Shown: one piece after another, positions 5,805 through 12,542 of the stretch
How the letters are laid out: every line of letters begins with the position of its first letter
How positions within the stretch are numbered: position 1 is the stretch's first letter
NCBI GenBank assembly: GCA_050734915.1
Contig: JBOHUX010000033.1
Coordinates: 1-17,911 of the forward strand
From: JBOHUX01 sp050734915
GTDB taxonomy: Bacteria > Chloroflexota > Dormibacteria > Dormibacterales > Dormibacteraceae
Direction: 5' to 3'
DNA: 17,911 nt
Notes under the pieces: generated by a model
The model's input: the letters and a program-made list of their open reading frames with translations, nothing else
What the model was told of the DNA's origin: nothing
Database searches by the model: none
Translations under genes and position numbers: made by a program

Positions 5805-6539
5805 CTAGGGACTTCTGCGCCGTAGGGTGGCGGCACCGAGTACCAGCGCTAGGACAATTGAGCCGGCCACGACGCCGACGTCGCGCCCGAGTTGGGCGGC
5901 CACCGCAGTCGAGGCTGTCACCAGCTTGATGGCGTCGACCGCATAGGAGAGTGGCAGCCCGTCGGAAATGCCGGAGAGCACGCCCGCCATCTCCTCGCGC
6001 GGCTTGAACAGCCCGGAGAGGAACACCTGAGGAAAGGCGACGAGCGGCATGAACTGCACTGCCTGGAACTCCGTGGCGGCGAAGGCGCTGACGAACAACC
6101 CGAGCGCCATGCCCAGCAGCGCGTCGAGCACGCCGATCACCACGAGCAGCGCGACCGACCCGGTGACATTCAGGCCGAGCAGTGTCAGCGAGACCAGCGT
6201 GACCACGCCCACCTGAACGGCGGCGAAGATGGCGAAAGCCAGCGCGTAGCCGAGCAGCAGGTCGAGCCGCGCCACGGGCATGGTCATCAGGCGCTCCAAG
6301 GTGCCGCGCGTGCGCTCGTGTAGTGTGGCCACAGAGGTGACAACAAACATCATCACGAAGGGAAAGACGCAGATGAGCGAGGGTGCGAGCGCGTCGAAGA
6401 TGCGACTGTCGTTGAAGACATAGCGCATCAGCACCACCAATATCGTGGGAACGCCGAGCATGAGCGCGATGGTGCGCGGGTCGCGGCGCAGCTGGGTGAG
6501 TACACGCCCCGCCGTGATGACCGTGAGCCGCGGCCTCAC
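5805..6539 (-). CDS. ABC-2 type transporter permease (drug-exporter-like)
   Basis: The 244-residue permease has six hydrophobic segments (about 23-41, 52-72, 97-118, 128-152, 161-178 and 221-238), which is the ABC-2 layout. The typical signature ERTRGTLERLMTMPVARLDLLLG spans 75-97 and the late motif FPQVFLSGLFKPREEM spans 169-184, followed by LPLSYAVDAIK. It would form the membrane channel for the ATPase encoded just upstream. Their reading frames overlap by 4 bp (GTGA), so they are translationally coupled. The pair resembles DrrAB-type exporters of hydrophobic drugs or lipids; the substrate is not known. The start is GTG 6539. Confidence 0.94.
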   Translation of the reverse strand: MRPRLTVITAGRVLTQLRRDPRTIALMLGVPTILVVLMRYVFNDSRIFDALAPSLICVFPFVMMFVVTSVATLHERTRGTLERLMTMPVARLDLLLGYALAFAIFAAVQVGVVTLVSLTLLGLNVTGSVALLVVIGVLDALLGMALGLFVSAFAATEFQAVQFMPLVAFPQVFLSGLFKPREEMAGVLSGISDGLPLSYAVDAIKLVTASTAVAAQLGRDVGVVAGSIVLALVLGAATLRRRSP

Positions 6540-7270
6540 GATGCTGGCACGACCGGGGCTGGCTGCGACACCAGGCGCAGGAAGGCCTGCTCCAGGTCGT
6601 CGGTGCCGGTTCGCCGGCGCAGCTCGTCGGGAGAGCTTTGTGTCACAACGGCGCCGTCGCGCATGAGCAACAGCGACTCGCAGCGGGCCGCCTCGTCCAT
6701 CACATGGCTGCTGATCAGCAGCGTGAGCCGGCCGTCACCCCGCAGGCGGCGGAACAGCTGCCAGAGGTCCTCGCGGGTCACCGGGTCCAGGCCCACGGTG
6801 GGCTCGTCGAGCACGAGCAGCTCAGGCGTCCCGAGCAGGGCTACCGCGAGGCTGGCACGGGTGATCTGGCCGCCGCTCAGCTGGACCACCAGCGCGTGCC
6901 GATGGCTGCTCAGCTGCACGGCGTCGATGACCTGGTCGACGTGATCGCGCGGCGCACCGAGGATGGCGGCGAAGTACCGCGCATTCTCGGTGACGGTGAG
7001 GTCGGCGTACACCGCGGGGAGCTGGGTCGAGTAGCCCACCCGCCGGCGCAGAGGCGACGAGCCCGCCGGCAGTCCGAGAACGCGGACCTCGCCGGAACGC
7101 ACCACCTGCACCCCGACGATGGACCGCATCAGCGTCGACTTGCCGCAGCCCGAGGGTCCGATGAAGCCGGTGATGCTCCCGCGGGCGATGGAGAACGTGA
7201 GCCCGTGCAGAATCTCGCGCCCGCCACGATCGACGACGAGCCCGACGATCCGAACGGCTGGTTCAGTCAT
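6536..7270 (-). CDS. ABC transporter ATP-binding protein (DrrA-like)
   Basis: The 244-residue ATPase has all nucleotide-binding motifs: Walker A GPSGCGKST (38-46), Q-loop Gln83, signature LSGGQ (131-135), Walker B LLVLDEP (151-157) and H-loop His189. It is expected to dimerise and drive the permease encoded by the overlapping downstream gene. ATG 7270 is chosen because the protein then begins, as in the family, six residues before the first strand; the longer open frame to 7516 encodes unlikely sequence. No good Shine-Dalgarno precedes it. It is divergent from a TetR regulator across 301 bp, a common arrangement for regulated exporters. Confidence 0.95.
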   Translation of the reverse strand: MTEPAVRIVGLVVDRGGREILHGLTFSIARGSITGFIGPSGCGKSTLMRSIVGVQVVRSGEVRVLGLPAGSSPLRRRVGYSTQLPAVYADLTVTENARYFAAILGAPRDHVDQVIDAVQLSSHRHALVVQLSGGQITRASLAVALLGTPELLVLDEPTVGLDPVTREDLWQLFRRLRGDGRLTLLISSHVMDEAARCESLLLMRDGAVVTQSSPDELRRRTGTDDLEQAFLRLVSQPAPVVPAS

Positions 7271-7472
7271 ACCCAGGGTTTGCCCACGCGGAATTGGCTC
7301 CACCCGCCATGGACACCCGAGCGGCGGAGCAAGTCTGCCCGGCTTCGGCCGCCCCCCGGGGGAGCTTGAGGCTGGACGCGGGGCAGCCACCAGAGGCGGG
7401 GCGCCGGTTCCGACCCTCCCCCCTGGAGACCAGCGCGCCCGAGTGGATCCGGGCCGGCGAAGCCAGGTGGCG

Positions 7473-7488
7473 GGTGTCTGTCGACACC
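7473..7488. promoter_or_regulatory. Palindrome, candidate TetR operator
   Basis: GGTGTC (7473-7478) and GACACC (7483-7488) are perfect inverted arms around TGTC. It lies in the exporter/TetR divergent region, on the exporter side. Confidence 0.4.
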
Positions 7489-7509
7489 AGTGGCAGGATG
7501 TGCAACAAT

Positions 7510-7530
7510 TCATCAACGGATGATTTCATC
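7510..7530. promoter_or_regulatory. Nested TCATC/GATGA repeats, candidate TetR operator
   Basis: TCATC (7510-7514), GATGA (7519-7523) and TCATC (7526-7530) give two overlapping perfect palindromes sharing the central half. They lie about 40-60 bp before the TetR start, where autoregulation would act. Confidence 0.4.
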
Positions 7531-7571
7531 GATCGCAGGATAGGGCGCCGTCGCCACCTGTGTCAACGGCC

Positions 7572-8216
7572 ATGAAAGCCCGGACCACAATCCGAAGCGG
7601 CCGCCGGCCCGGTGCTAGCGGCACACGCGAGGCGATTCTGTCGGTGGCCCGTCGTCAGTTCGCCCAGTACGGCTATGACCGCGCTGTCTTGCGCAGGATC
7701 GCCGCCGAAGCGCGCGTTGACCAGAAGCTGATCGCGCACTTCTTTGAATCCAAGCAGCAGCTCTTCGTCGCCGCCATCGGACTCCCGTTCAACCCCGCAG
7801 AGATGCTTCCGAGCATCGTGGCTAGTGATCCCGCCAGCAGGCGAGACCGGATCGCCGGTCTACTGGCGGAGATCCTCCAACATCCCGAGCTGCATGAGCG
7901 ACTTACCGCCGTCGTCCGCGCAGCGGCGAGCGAGCCAGCCGCCGCCCGCATGATGCGCGAGTTCCTGACGAGCGAAGTCATGAGCAGGACGGCCGCGGTG
8001 CTCGGTGGAGATGACGCGCGCCTCCGGGTCAGTCTTGCCGGTTCCCAGATCGTCGGACTCGTGATGGCACGCTACGTAGTTGCCGTTGAGCCGCTCGCGT
8101 CAACAGCGCACCGAGTCGTCGCCGATACCATTGCCGGGACGCTTGAAGGGTATCTATTCGGACCACTCGGCAGCCAGCCGATCAATGCGCATCGAGCGGG
8201 TGCGGAGATCAACTGA
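7572..8216 (+). CDS. TetR-family transcriptional regulator
   Basis: The 214-residue product has an N-terminal TetR helix-turn-helix domain: TREAILSVARRQFAQYGYDRAVLRRIAAEARVD (about 18-50), then QKLIAHFFESKQQLFVAAIG (51-70), which is the recognition helix and the usual FxSKxxL step. The rest is a helical ligand-binding and dimerisation domain resembling TetR_C_16 type. ATG 7572 is used; GTG 7560 would add four residues. By position it most likely represses the divergent ABC exporter and itself, released by an unknown ligand that the exporter may pump out. Third positions are less G/C-rich than in surrounding housekeeping genes. Confidence 0.94.
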   Translation: MKARTTIRSGRRPGASGTREAILSVARRQFAQYGYDRAVLRRIAAEARVDQKLIAHFFESKQQLFVAAIGLPFNPAEMLPSIVASDPASRRDRIAGLLAEILQHPELHERLTAVVRAAASEPAAARMMREFLTSEVMSRTAAVLGGDDARLRVSLAGSQIVGLVMARYVVAVEPLASTAHRVVADTIAGTLEGYLFGPLGSQPINAHRAGAEIN

Positions 8217-8401
8217 GTTCGGCGCTTGCCCACGGCAGGCTTCGCATGTCATATCCTGGTAGCGGACCACATCACTACGTCCCGGAGTCCACCAGCCATC
8301 CGGGCAAGATGCTCCCCGGGCTGGCGCGGCGAATCCTCACCGCGTACTCCAAGCACCACACTGGTCGAGGGGACACTCTTGGGTCGGCGCGTACGGAGAT
8401 T

Positions 8402-8477
8402 TGGCTGGGGAGGTAGGACTCGAACCTACGATCTCCTGATCCAGAGTCAGGTGCCTTACCAGCTTGGCCACTCCCCA
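8402..8477 (-). tRNA. tRNA-Gln (anticodon CUG)
   Basis: The 76-nt gene folds as a complete cloverleaf. Acceptor arms TGGGGAG (8471-8477) and CTCCCCA (8406-8412) pair perfectly. The anticodon stem CCTGA/TCAGG encloses loop CTCTGGA with anticodon CTG (plus-strand 8442-8444). The T arm GTAGG-TTCGAGT-CCTAC is perfect. The discriminator is G and the 3' CCA is encoded (8402-8404). Confidence 0.97.
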
Positions 8478-8494
8478 CCGCCGGACGGCCCCCC

Positions 8495-8523
8495 ATTCTA
8501 CCCAGCGGCCATTCGACCCTCAG
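8495..8523 (-). promoter_or_regulatory. Promoter of tRNA-Gln
   Basis: On the minus strand CTGAGG (8523-8518), 17 nt, then TAGAAT (8500-8495). Transcription would start about 10 nt before the mature 5' end at 8477, a normal tRNA leader. Confidence 0.6.
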
Positions 8524-8545
8524 AGCAGCCGGGGGCAGTGGAGGG

Positions 8546-8554
8546 TTATCCACA
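8546..8554 (+). promoter_or_regulatory. Single exact DnaA-box sequence TTATCCACA
   Basis: This 9-mer equals the high-affinity DnaA box. It lies in the 243-bp gap between tRNA-Gln and the DUF5808-like gene. No second box or AT-rich unwinding region is seen nearby, so this is not an origin by itself. Confidence 0.35.
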
Positions 8555-8720
8555 GATGGTCCCCAGCCGGGGAAAAGTAGCCTGCTCACGCGGGCGGCGG
8601 CCGGAGGCGGCCGGGCCGGGTCGTGAAGCCACCACCACGTGCCCGGACCTTGTGCCCCGGCCGGACGCCCGGGTGCCGGCCCCCCGAGGTGGCCGGGCTC
8701 ACGGGGGCGGCACGGGCCCG

Positions 8721-9116
8721 TCAGACGGCCCGGCCGGTCCTGGTCACCTCCTCCGCCTTGTCGGAGACCTTGCCGGCCTTGTCCTGCACGACAGCGGCGT
8801 AGCGGCGAACGGGGGTCGGCAACTCCCGGCCCATCAGGCTCCCGAACAGCTCGGAGAGATAGCCCTTGGCACGGTAGAGGTTGACCGCCCAACCGACCCC
8901 GAACACGCGGTCGGTGAGGATGCGCTGGTCGTGCGGGTTCCAGTACGCCTCCCGGATCCGGTCCCAGGTCGGGGGCCGGAAGTCATAGGGCACGAAGCCG
9001 AAGACGCGCCCGGTCCAGGTCCGCTCCGCCTCGGGCTTGGACATCTCGCGAGAGATGGCGGCCACCGTGAGCCCGAGCGCGGTCAGTTTGACGAGCCTTT
9101 TCAGTCGCCGGAACAT
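8721..9116 (-). CDS. DUF5808-like small protein
   Basis: The 131-residue product starts at ATG 9116, preceded by GGAGGTG at a good distance; a longer frame to 9146 reads through that site. A hydrophobic stretch near 9-21 could be a membrane anchor. The core, FVPYDFRPPTWDRIREAYWN (41-60), then PHDQRILTDRVFGVGWAVNLYRA (61-83), resembles DUF5808, which shares the pattern PYDxRxPTxxRxxxxxWNPxDxRxxxxxxFGxGWxxN. The C-terminus (about 105-131) is helical and charged. No function is known. It is divergent from yvcK across 71 bp and lies upstream of tRNA-Gln on the same strand. Confidence 0.82.
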   Translation of the reverse strand: MFRRLKRLVKLTALGLTVAAISREMSKPEAERTWTGRVFGFVPYDFRPPTWDRIREAYWNPHDQRILTDRVFGVGWAVNLYRAKGYLSELFGSLMGRELPTPVRRYAAVVQDKAGKVSDKAEEVTRTGRAV

Positions 9117-9187
9117 GTTCACCTCCAGACTTGCCCGGACCGGCACGGTCGATCCGGACCCCTGCCGAAGCCTTACCTTTCTTGATT

Positions 9188-10552
9188 ATGGCTGTCCCCG
9201 GTGCCCGCGGGCCCGATCCCGATTCGACGCTTCCGGGGAGCAATCCCCTCGCCTCCCGTCTGCCCGCGGGGCCGGTGATGCCGCCGGGACGCACTGTCTC
9301 GAGCTCCAAGCGCTGGCTGCGCTGGCTCACGCCCGGCCTCTACGTCAAGCGCTGGCTGCTCCTGTTCATGGCCGGCATCCTCATCATCGACCTCGGCATC
9401 GCCTACTTCCTGAAGACGATCTACCAGGAGGCGCCCCTGCCGGGAGAGTTCTTCTACATCACGCTCCAGTTCTGGCCGCGTGCCCTCCGGGCCGTGATCT
9501 TCGGCGGCATCGGGGTCGGCCTCCTGGTCTTCAGCGTGATCGGTCTCCAGCGCTCGGTCCTCGGTCCCTTCATCCCCGGCGGGGAGGCCAGCGTGGCCGA
9601 TCTCATCTATTCATTCCGATCTCGGAGCCGTGGGCCTCGCATCGTCGCCATCGGCGGCGGCACGGGCCTCTCCTCACTTCTGCGCGGGATCAAGGAGTAC
9701 AGCGCCAACCTGGCCGCGGTCGTCACCGTCGCCGACGACGGCGGCTCCTCGGGCCGCCTTCGGGACGAGTACCGGATCCTGCCCCCGGGCGACTTCAGGC
9801 AGTGCCTGGTCGCGCTGGCGGATGCCGAGCCGCTCGTGAAGCGACTCTTCGAGCACCGTTTCCAGGGGGGGTCGTTGACCGGCCACTCGTTCGGAAACCT
9901 CTTCATCATGGCCATGGCCGACATCACCGGGAACTTCGAGAACGCGCTCCGCGAGTCGGGCCGGGTCCTCGCCGTCCGGGGGGCGATCGTGCCCTCAACG
10001 CTGGAGGACGTGGTGCTCTGCGCCAATGTGAATGGCAGCACGGTGAGGGGCGAGTCGGCCATTCCCAAGCGGGGCACCGAGCCCATCTCGCACGTATTCC
10101 TGCAGCCCGAGGTGGAGATCAATCCGGAGGCGGCGCTGGCGATCATGAACGCGGAGCTGATCGTGATCGGTCCTGGCTCCCTCTACACCTCGATCCTGCC
10201 CAACCTGCTGGTTCGCGGCATGGTGGAGGCGATCAAGGCCTCTCCGGCGCTCAAGGTCTTCATCTGCAATGTCGCCTCCCAGCACGGCGAGACGGACGAC
10301 TTCCGGGTCAGCGACTATCTGCGCGTGGTCGAGGAGCACGTGGGCGGCAACGTCTTCGACTTCGTGATCGCCAACTCGAACCTCAGCCACACCCCGACCG
10401 GGGGCCAGTCCAAGGTCGTCTTCGACACCGACGCGGCGATCCACCGCGACGTCCGCTTCATCCTCGCCGACGTGGTCAACAACCGGATCCCCTCCCATCA
10501 CGACTCCGACAAGCTGGCCAAGGTCATCATGAAGAAGGTCTGGCAGAACTGA
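9188..10552 (+). CDS. yvcK: YvcK/GlmR (CofD-like) protein with N-terminal membrane anchor
   Basis: The 454-residue protein belongs to the YvcK/GlmR family, which binds UDP-sugars and adjusts carbon flow into cell-wall precursors. The core runs from about residue 150. It contains RIVAIGGGTGLSSLLRGIK (151-169), VADDGGSSGRLR (181-192), the GNLF block near 236-239, GPGSLYTSILPNL (328-340) and CNVASQHGETDDF (360-372). Before it are about 55 flexible residues, then two hydrophobic helices (about 56-76 and 102-124), so the protein is membrane-bound; classical YvcK (about 320 residues) lacks these. ATG 9188 is preferred over an earlier in-frame start (9131). No Shine-Dalgarno is evident; TACCTT (9174-9179) may be a -10 box. 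The usual partners rapZ and whiA are absent. An Hsp20 gene follows after 27 bp. Confidence 0.95.
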   Translation: MAVPGARGPDPDSTLPGSNPLASRLPAGPVMPPGRTVSSSKRWLRWLTPGLYVKRWLLLFMAGILIIDLGIAYFLKTIYQEAPLPGEFFYITLQFWPRALRAVIFGGIGVGLLVFSVIGLQRSVLGPFIPGGEASVADLIYSFRSRSRGPRIVAIGGGTGLSSLLRGIKEYSANLAAVVTVADDGGSSGRLRDEYRILPPGDFRQCLVALADAEPLVKRLFEHRFQGGSLTGHSFGNLFIMAMADITGNFENALRESGRVLAVRGAIVPSTLEDVVLCANVNGSTVRGESAIPKRGTEPISHVFLQPEVEINPEAALAIMNAELIVIGPGSLYTSILPNLLVRGMVEAIKASPALKVFICNVASQHGETDDFRVSDYLRVVEEHVGGNVFDFVIANSNLSHTPTGGQSKVVFDTDAAIHRDVRFILADVVNNRIPSHHDSDKLAKVIMKKVWQN

Positions 10553-10579
10553 CCGAGCAGAGCAACTGAGGAGGTCGCC

Positions 10580-10912
10580 ATGGCGCTGGAGCCTTCGACA
10601 CCACCTGTCAACATCTACGAGGGCAGCGGGCAACTGAGCGTGGTGGTCCCCATCCCCGGCGCTCACCGCGACCACACCGAGCTCGTCGTCGGGCCCGACC
10701 GCCTGCGAGTTCGGGCGATCTGCAAGTACGCGCAAGACGGGCAGAAGTTCCACCGCCGGGACTGGCAGGTGGGAGCCTGGGAGGCCGACGTGGCGCTGCC
10801 CCGACGGATCGCCCCGGCGGGGGCCCACGCGCGGCTCAACCTGGGCGTGCTGGTGGTGATGGCGCCGATGTCCGAGTCGGGCTCCGGGGAGGCCCGGCCC
10901 CGGGTCGAGTAG
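10580..10912 (+). CDS. Short Hsp20/alpha-crystallin small heat-shock protein
   Basis: The 110-residue protein is an alpha-crystallin domain with little else. The N-terminal strand is VNIYEGSGQLSVVVPIPG (10-27), the middle contains RRDWQVGAWEADVALP (59-74), and the family signature A-R-L-N-x-GVL-x-V-x-x-P appears as ARLNLGVLVVMAP (84-96). Such proteins are ATP-independent holdases. It is shorter than the usual 140-150 residues, with a minimal N-terminal arm and no clear IxI motif at the C-terminus, so large oligomers may not form. ATG 10580 has an excellent GAGGAGG 6 nt upstream. It lies 27 bp after yvcK and probably shares its transcript. It converges on the PAP2 gene with only 7 bp between stops. 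Confidence 0.9.
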   Translation: MALEPSTPPVNIYEGSGQLSVVVPIPGAHRDHTELVVGPDRLRVRAICKYAQDGQKFHRRDWQVGAWEADVALPRRIAPAGAHARLNLGVLVVMAPMSESGSGEARPRVE

Positions 10913-10919
10913 AGGCGGT

Positions 10920-11825
10920 CTACGAGGCGGGCGCGGGCGCCCGCTGCCAGCGCGCGAAGGCCTCGACGGCGAGGGCGGCGAAGCCCACGAAGAGAACCCC
11001 GCAGAGGGCGTCGATGAAGTAGTGCTCGCCCAGGTACACGATCGAGAACCAGACGCAGAGCGTGTATCCCACCAGCCCGATGGCAAGCGCCCGGTAGCGC
11101 CGCCAGGCGTAGACGGCGGCGAGAGTCGGGAAGGCGGCGTGAAGGGAGGGGAAGGCGGCGAACTTGTTGGGGTCCATGTGGGTGTACACGGGTGACACGA
11201 AGTAGGCCACGCCCCACTTGCGGATGGTGGCATCGATGATCTTCACGACGTGGTCCGGTCCCGCCCCCTGGTAGGTGTACCAGGGCGGTGAGGTCGGGTA
11301 GAAGAGATAGGTCGCGAAGGCGAGGAAGCACATCAGGATCAGCGCCGAGATGAAGTGCCAGTAGTGCTCCCGGCTGTTGACCCAGAACAGGAAGCCGACC
11401 ACGATCGGCAGCGGGAAGTGCAGGAAGTAGAACCCCATGGCCACCCAGTCGTAGGGGCTGATCGTCGCCGCATGATAGAGGTGGCTCTGGATGACCACGT
11501 TGGGCAGGTGGCCGCCGAAGAGGGCCCGCTCCAGGCCCGACACGTCGTGGATGGGGAACCCCGTCTTGGAGGCGAATCCCCGCATCACCTCGTAGGCGAA
11601 GAAGAGGAGCAGGAAGGGCAGCCAGTCCTGTATGAACTGGCGGCCGCGTCCAAGCGCGGCGGCGATCACCAGGAGAGCGAGGACCACCCACTCGGGCTCG
11701 ATGTCGATTCCCCGCCAGAGCATGACGCCGAAGATCAGTCCCAAGTAGGCGGCACTGCCCGCCGCCAGCAGCCGGCGGCGGCTCCTCAGGCTGGCGGTCA
11801 CCCCCCCCAGCGCGGCGGCGCCCAC
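10920..11825 (-). CDS. PAP2-superfamily membrane enzyme, AUR1/inositolphosphotransferase-like
   Basis: The roughly 301-residue polytopic protein has about seven hydrophobic segments and the PAP2_3 (AUR1/Ipt1-like) motifs: YPTSPPWYT (176-184), FPSLHAAFP (225-233) with Ser227 and His229, and YLGEHYFIDALCG (264-276) with His268 and Asp272. These three motifs form the phosphatase/phosphotransferase active site facing outside the membrane. Relatives move phosphoinositol or similar headgroups onto lipids, or dephosphorylate lipid phosphates; the substrate here is unknown. GTG 11825 is the longest start and has no clear Shine-Dalgarno; GTG 11801 is an alternative. It lies 148 bp downstream of the RidA-family gene on the same strand. 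Confidence 0.92.
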   Translation of the reverse strand: MGAAALGGVTASLRSRRRLLAAGSAAYLGLIFGVMLWRGIDIEPEWVVLALLVIAAALGRGRQFIQDWLPFLLLFFAYEVMRGFASKTGFPIHDVSGLERALFGGHLPNVVIQSHLYHAATISPYDWVAMGFYFLHFPLPIVVGFLFWVNSREHYWHFISALILMCFLAFATYLFYPTSPPWYTYQGAGPDHVVKIIDATIRKWGVAYFVSPVYTHMDPNKFAAFPSLHAAFPTLAAVYAWRRYRALAIGLVGYTLCVWFSIVYLGEHYFIDALCGVLFVGFAALAVEAFARWQRAPAPAS

Positions 11826-11973
11826 GCCGGCGCCGGTGAGCCGGACTCTTCTCGACGAGGCGCCTTGACCCTCTCCCTCGCTCTCCCCATCATCGCGCCC
11901 ACCTCCATCAAGTTCCCCTGGCGTGGCGGGCTCGAGCGTGGGTAGGGGTTCGGCGGCCTCCGGCCGGTCCCGT

Positions 11974-12456
11974 CTAGCCAGAGCCCACCTGCACCACGGC
12001 CGCGATCTCCACGGGGCAGTCGAGGGGAAGGGCGCTGGTGCCGACCGCGATCCGCGAGTGCCTCCCCGCCTCCCCGAGCACCTGCACCAGCAGATCGGAG
12101 GCGGCGTTCACGACCAGCGGTTGCTGACCGAACCCGGCCGACGACAGGACGAACCCGGTCAGCTGAACGACCTGCTCGACCCGCCCCAGACCTGCCGCGG
12201 CCTCGACCTGGGCGAGGATGTTGAGAGCGCAGAGCCGGGCCGCCTCCTGCGCCTGCTCGATGGTCACCTGGTCCGGGACGGCGCCTCGATGGATCGGCCG
12301 CCCGCCATCCAAGGGGACCTGGCCGGAGACGTGGAGGAGCGAGCGTCCGGCGGCGAGCGGCACGGACCGCACCGGCACGTAGGAGGCCAGCGCCGCCGGC
12401 GGCTCAGGGAGGCTCAGCCCCATTTGCCGGAGCCGCTCGAGCGGGGTGTCAGCCAC
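11974..12456 (-). CDS. RidA-family protein (YjgF_endoribonc type)
   Basis: The 160-residue product matches the longer RidA branch (YjgF_endoribonc) over its whole length. It opens with LERLRQMGLSLPEPPAALASYVPVR (7-30), continues LLHVSGQVPLDGG (40-52), EAARLCALNILAQVEAAAGLGRVEQVVQLTGFV (71-103), and QQPLVVNAASDLLVQVLGEAGRHSRIAVG (111-139), and ends ALPLDCPVEIAAV (142-154). Arg135 lines up with the arginine that positions the imine substrate in RidA deaminases, so enamine/imine hydrolysis is possible. The GTG at 12456 is chosen because TATAGA lies 10 nt upstream and would start transcription about 3 nt before it; the longer frame to 12480 would place the start above that promoter. Confidence 0.92.
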   Translation of the reverse strand: MADTPLERLRQMGLSLPEPPAALASYVPVRSVPLAAGRSLLHVSGQVPLDGGRPIHRGAVPDQVTIEQAQEAARLCALNILAQVEAAAGLGRVEQVVQLTGFVLSSAGFGQQPLVVNAASDLLVQVLGEAGRHSRIAVGTSALPLDCPVEIAAVVQVGSG

Positions 12457-12466
12457 GTTCGAGCAG

Positions 12467-12472
12467 TCTATA
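12467..12472 (-). promoter_or_regulatory. -10 box TATAGA of the RidA-family gene
   Basis: TATAGA on the minus strand ends 10 nt before GTG 12456, implying a leader of only about 3 nt. No clear -35 is seen at 17 nt. Confidence 0.45.
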
Positions 12473-12542
12473 GAGGTCACCCGCGCCGGGGCTCGTTCCT
12501 CAGGTCTCCTGACATCGCACCGCCCCTGGCCCGACCGGTCGC

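Larger units (their letters stand above)
7271..7571. other. Divergent intergenic region (301 bp) between exporter and TetR genes
   Basis: No convincing gene lies here. It holds two palindromic elements listed separately (7473-7488 and 7510-7530). A possible minus-strand -35 TTGCAC precedes the first of them. A possible plus-strand -10 (GATAGG, 7539-7544) lies just after the second. The left two thirds are GC-rich without obvious signals. Confidence 0.6.

Noticed and set aside
7271..7516. N-terminal extension of the ABC ATPase frame
   Set aside because: It encodes an unlikely Cys/Trp/Pro/Arg-rich stretch, and the ATPase fold begins right after ATG 7270.
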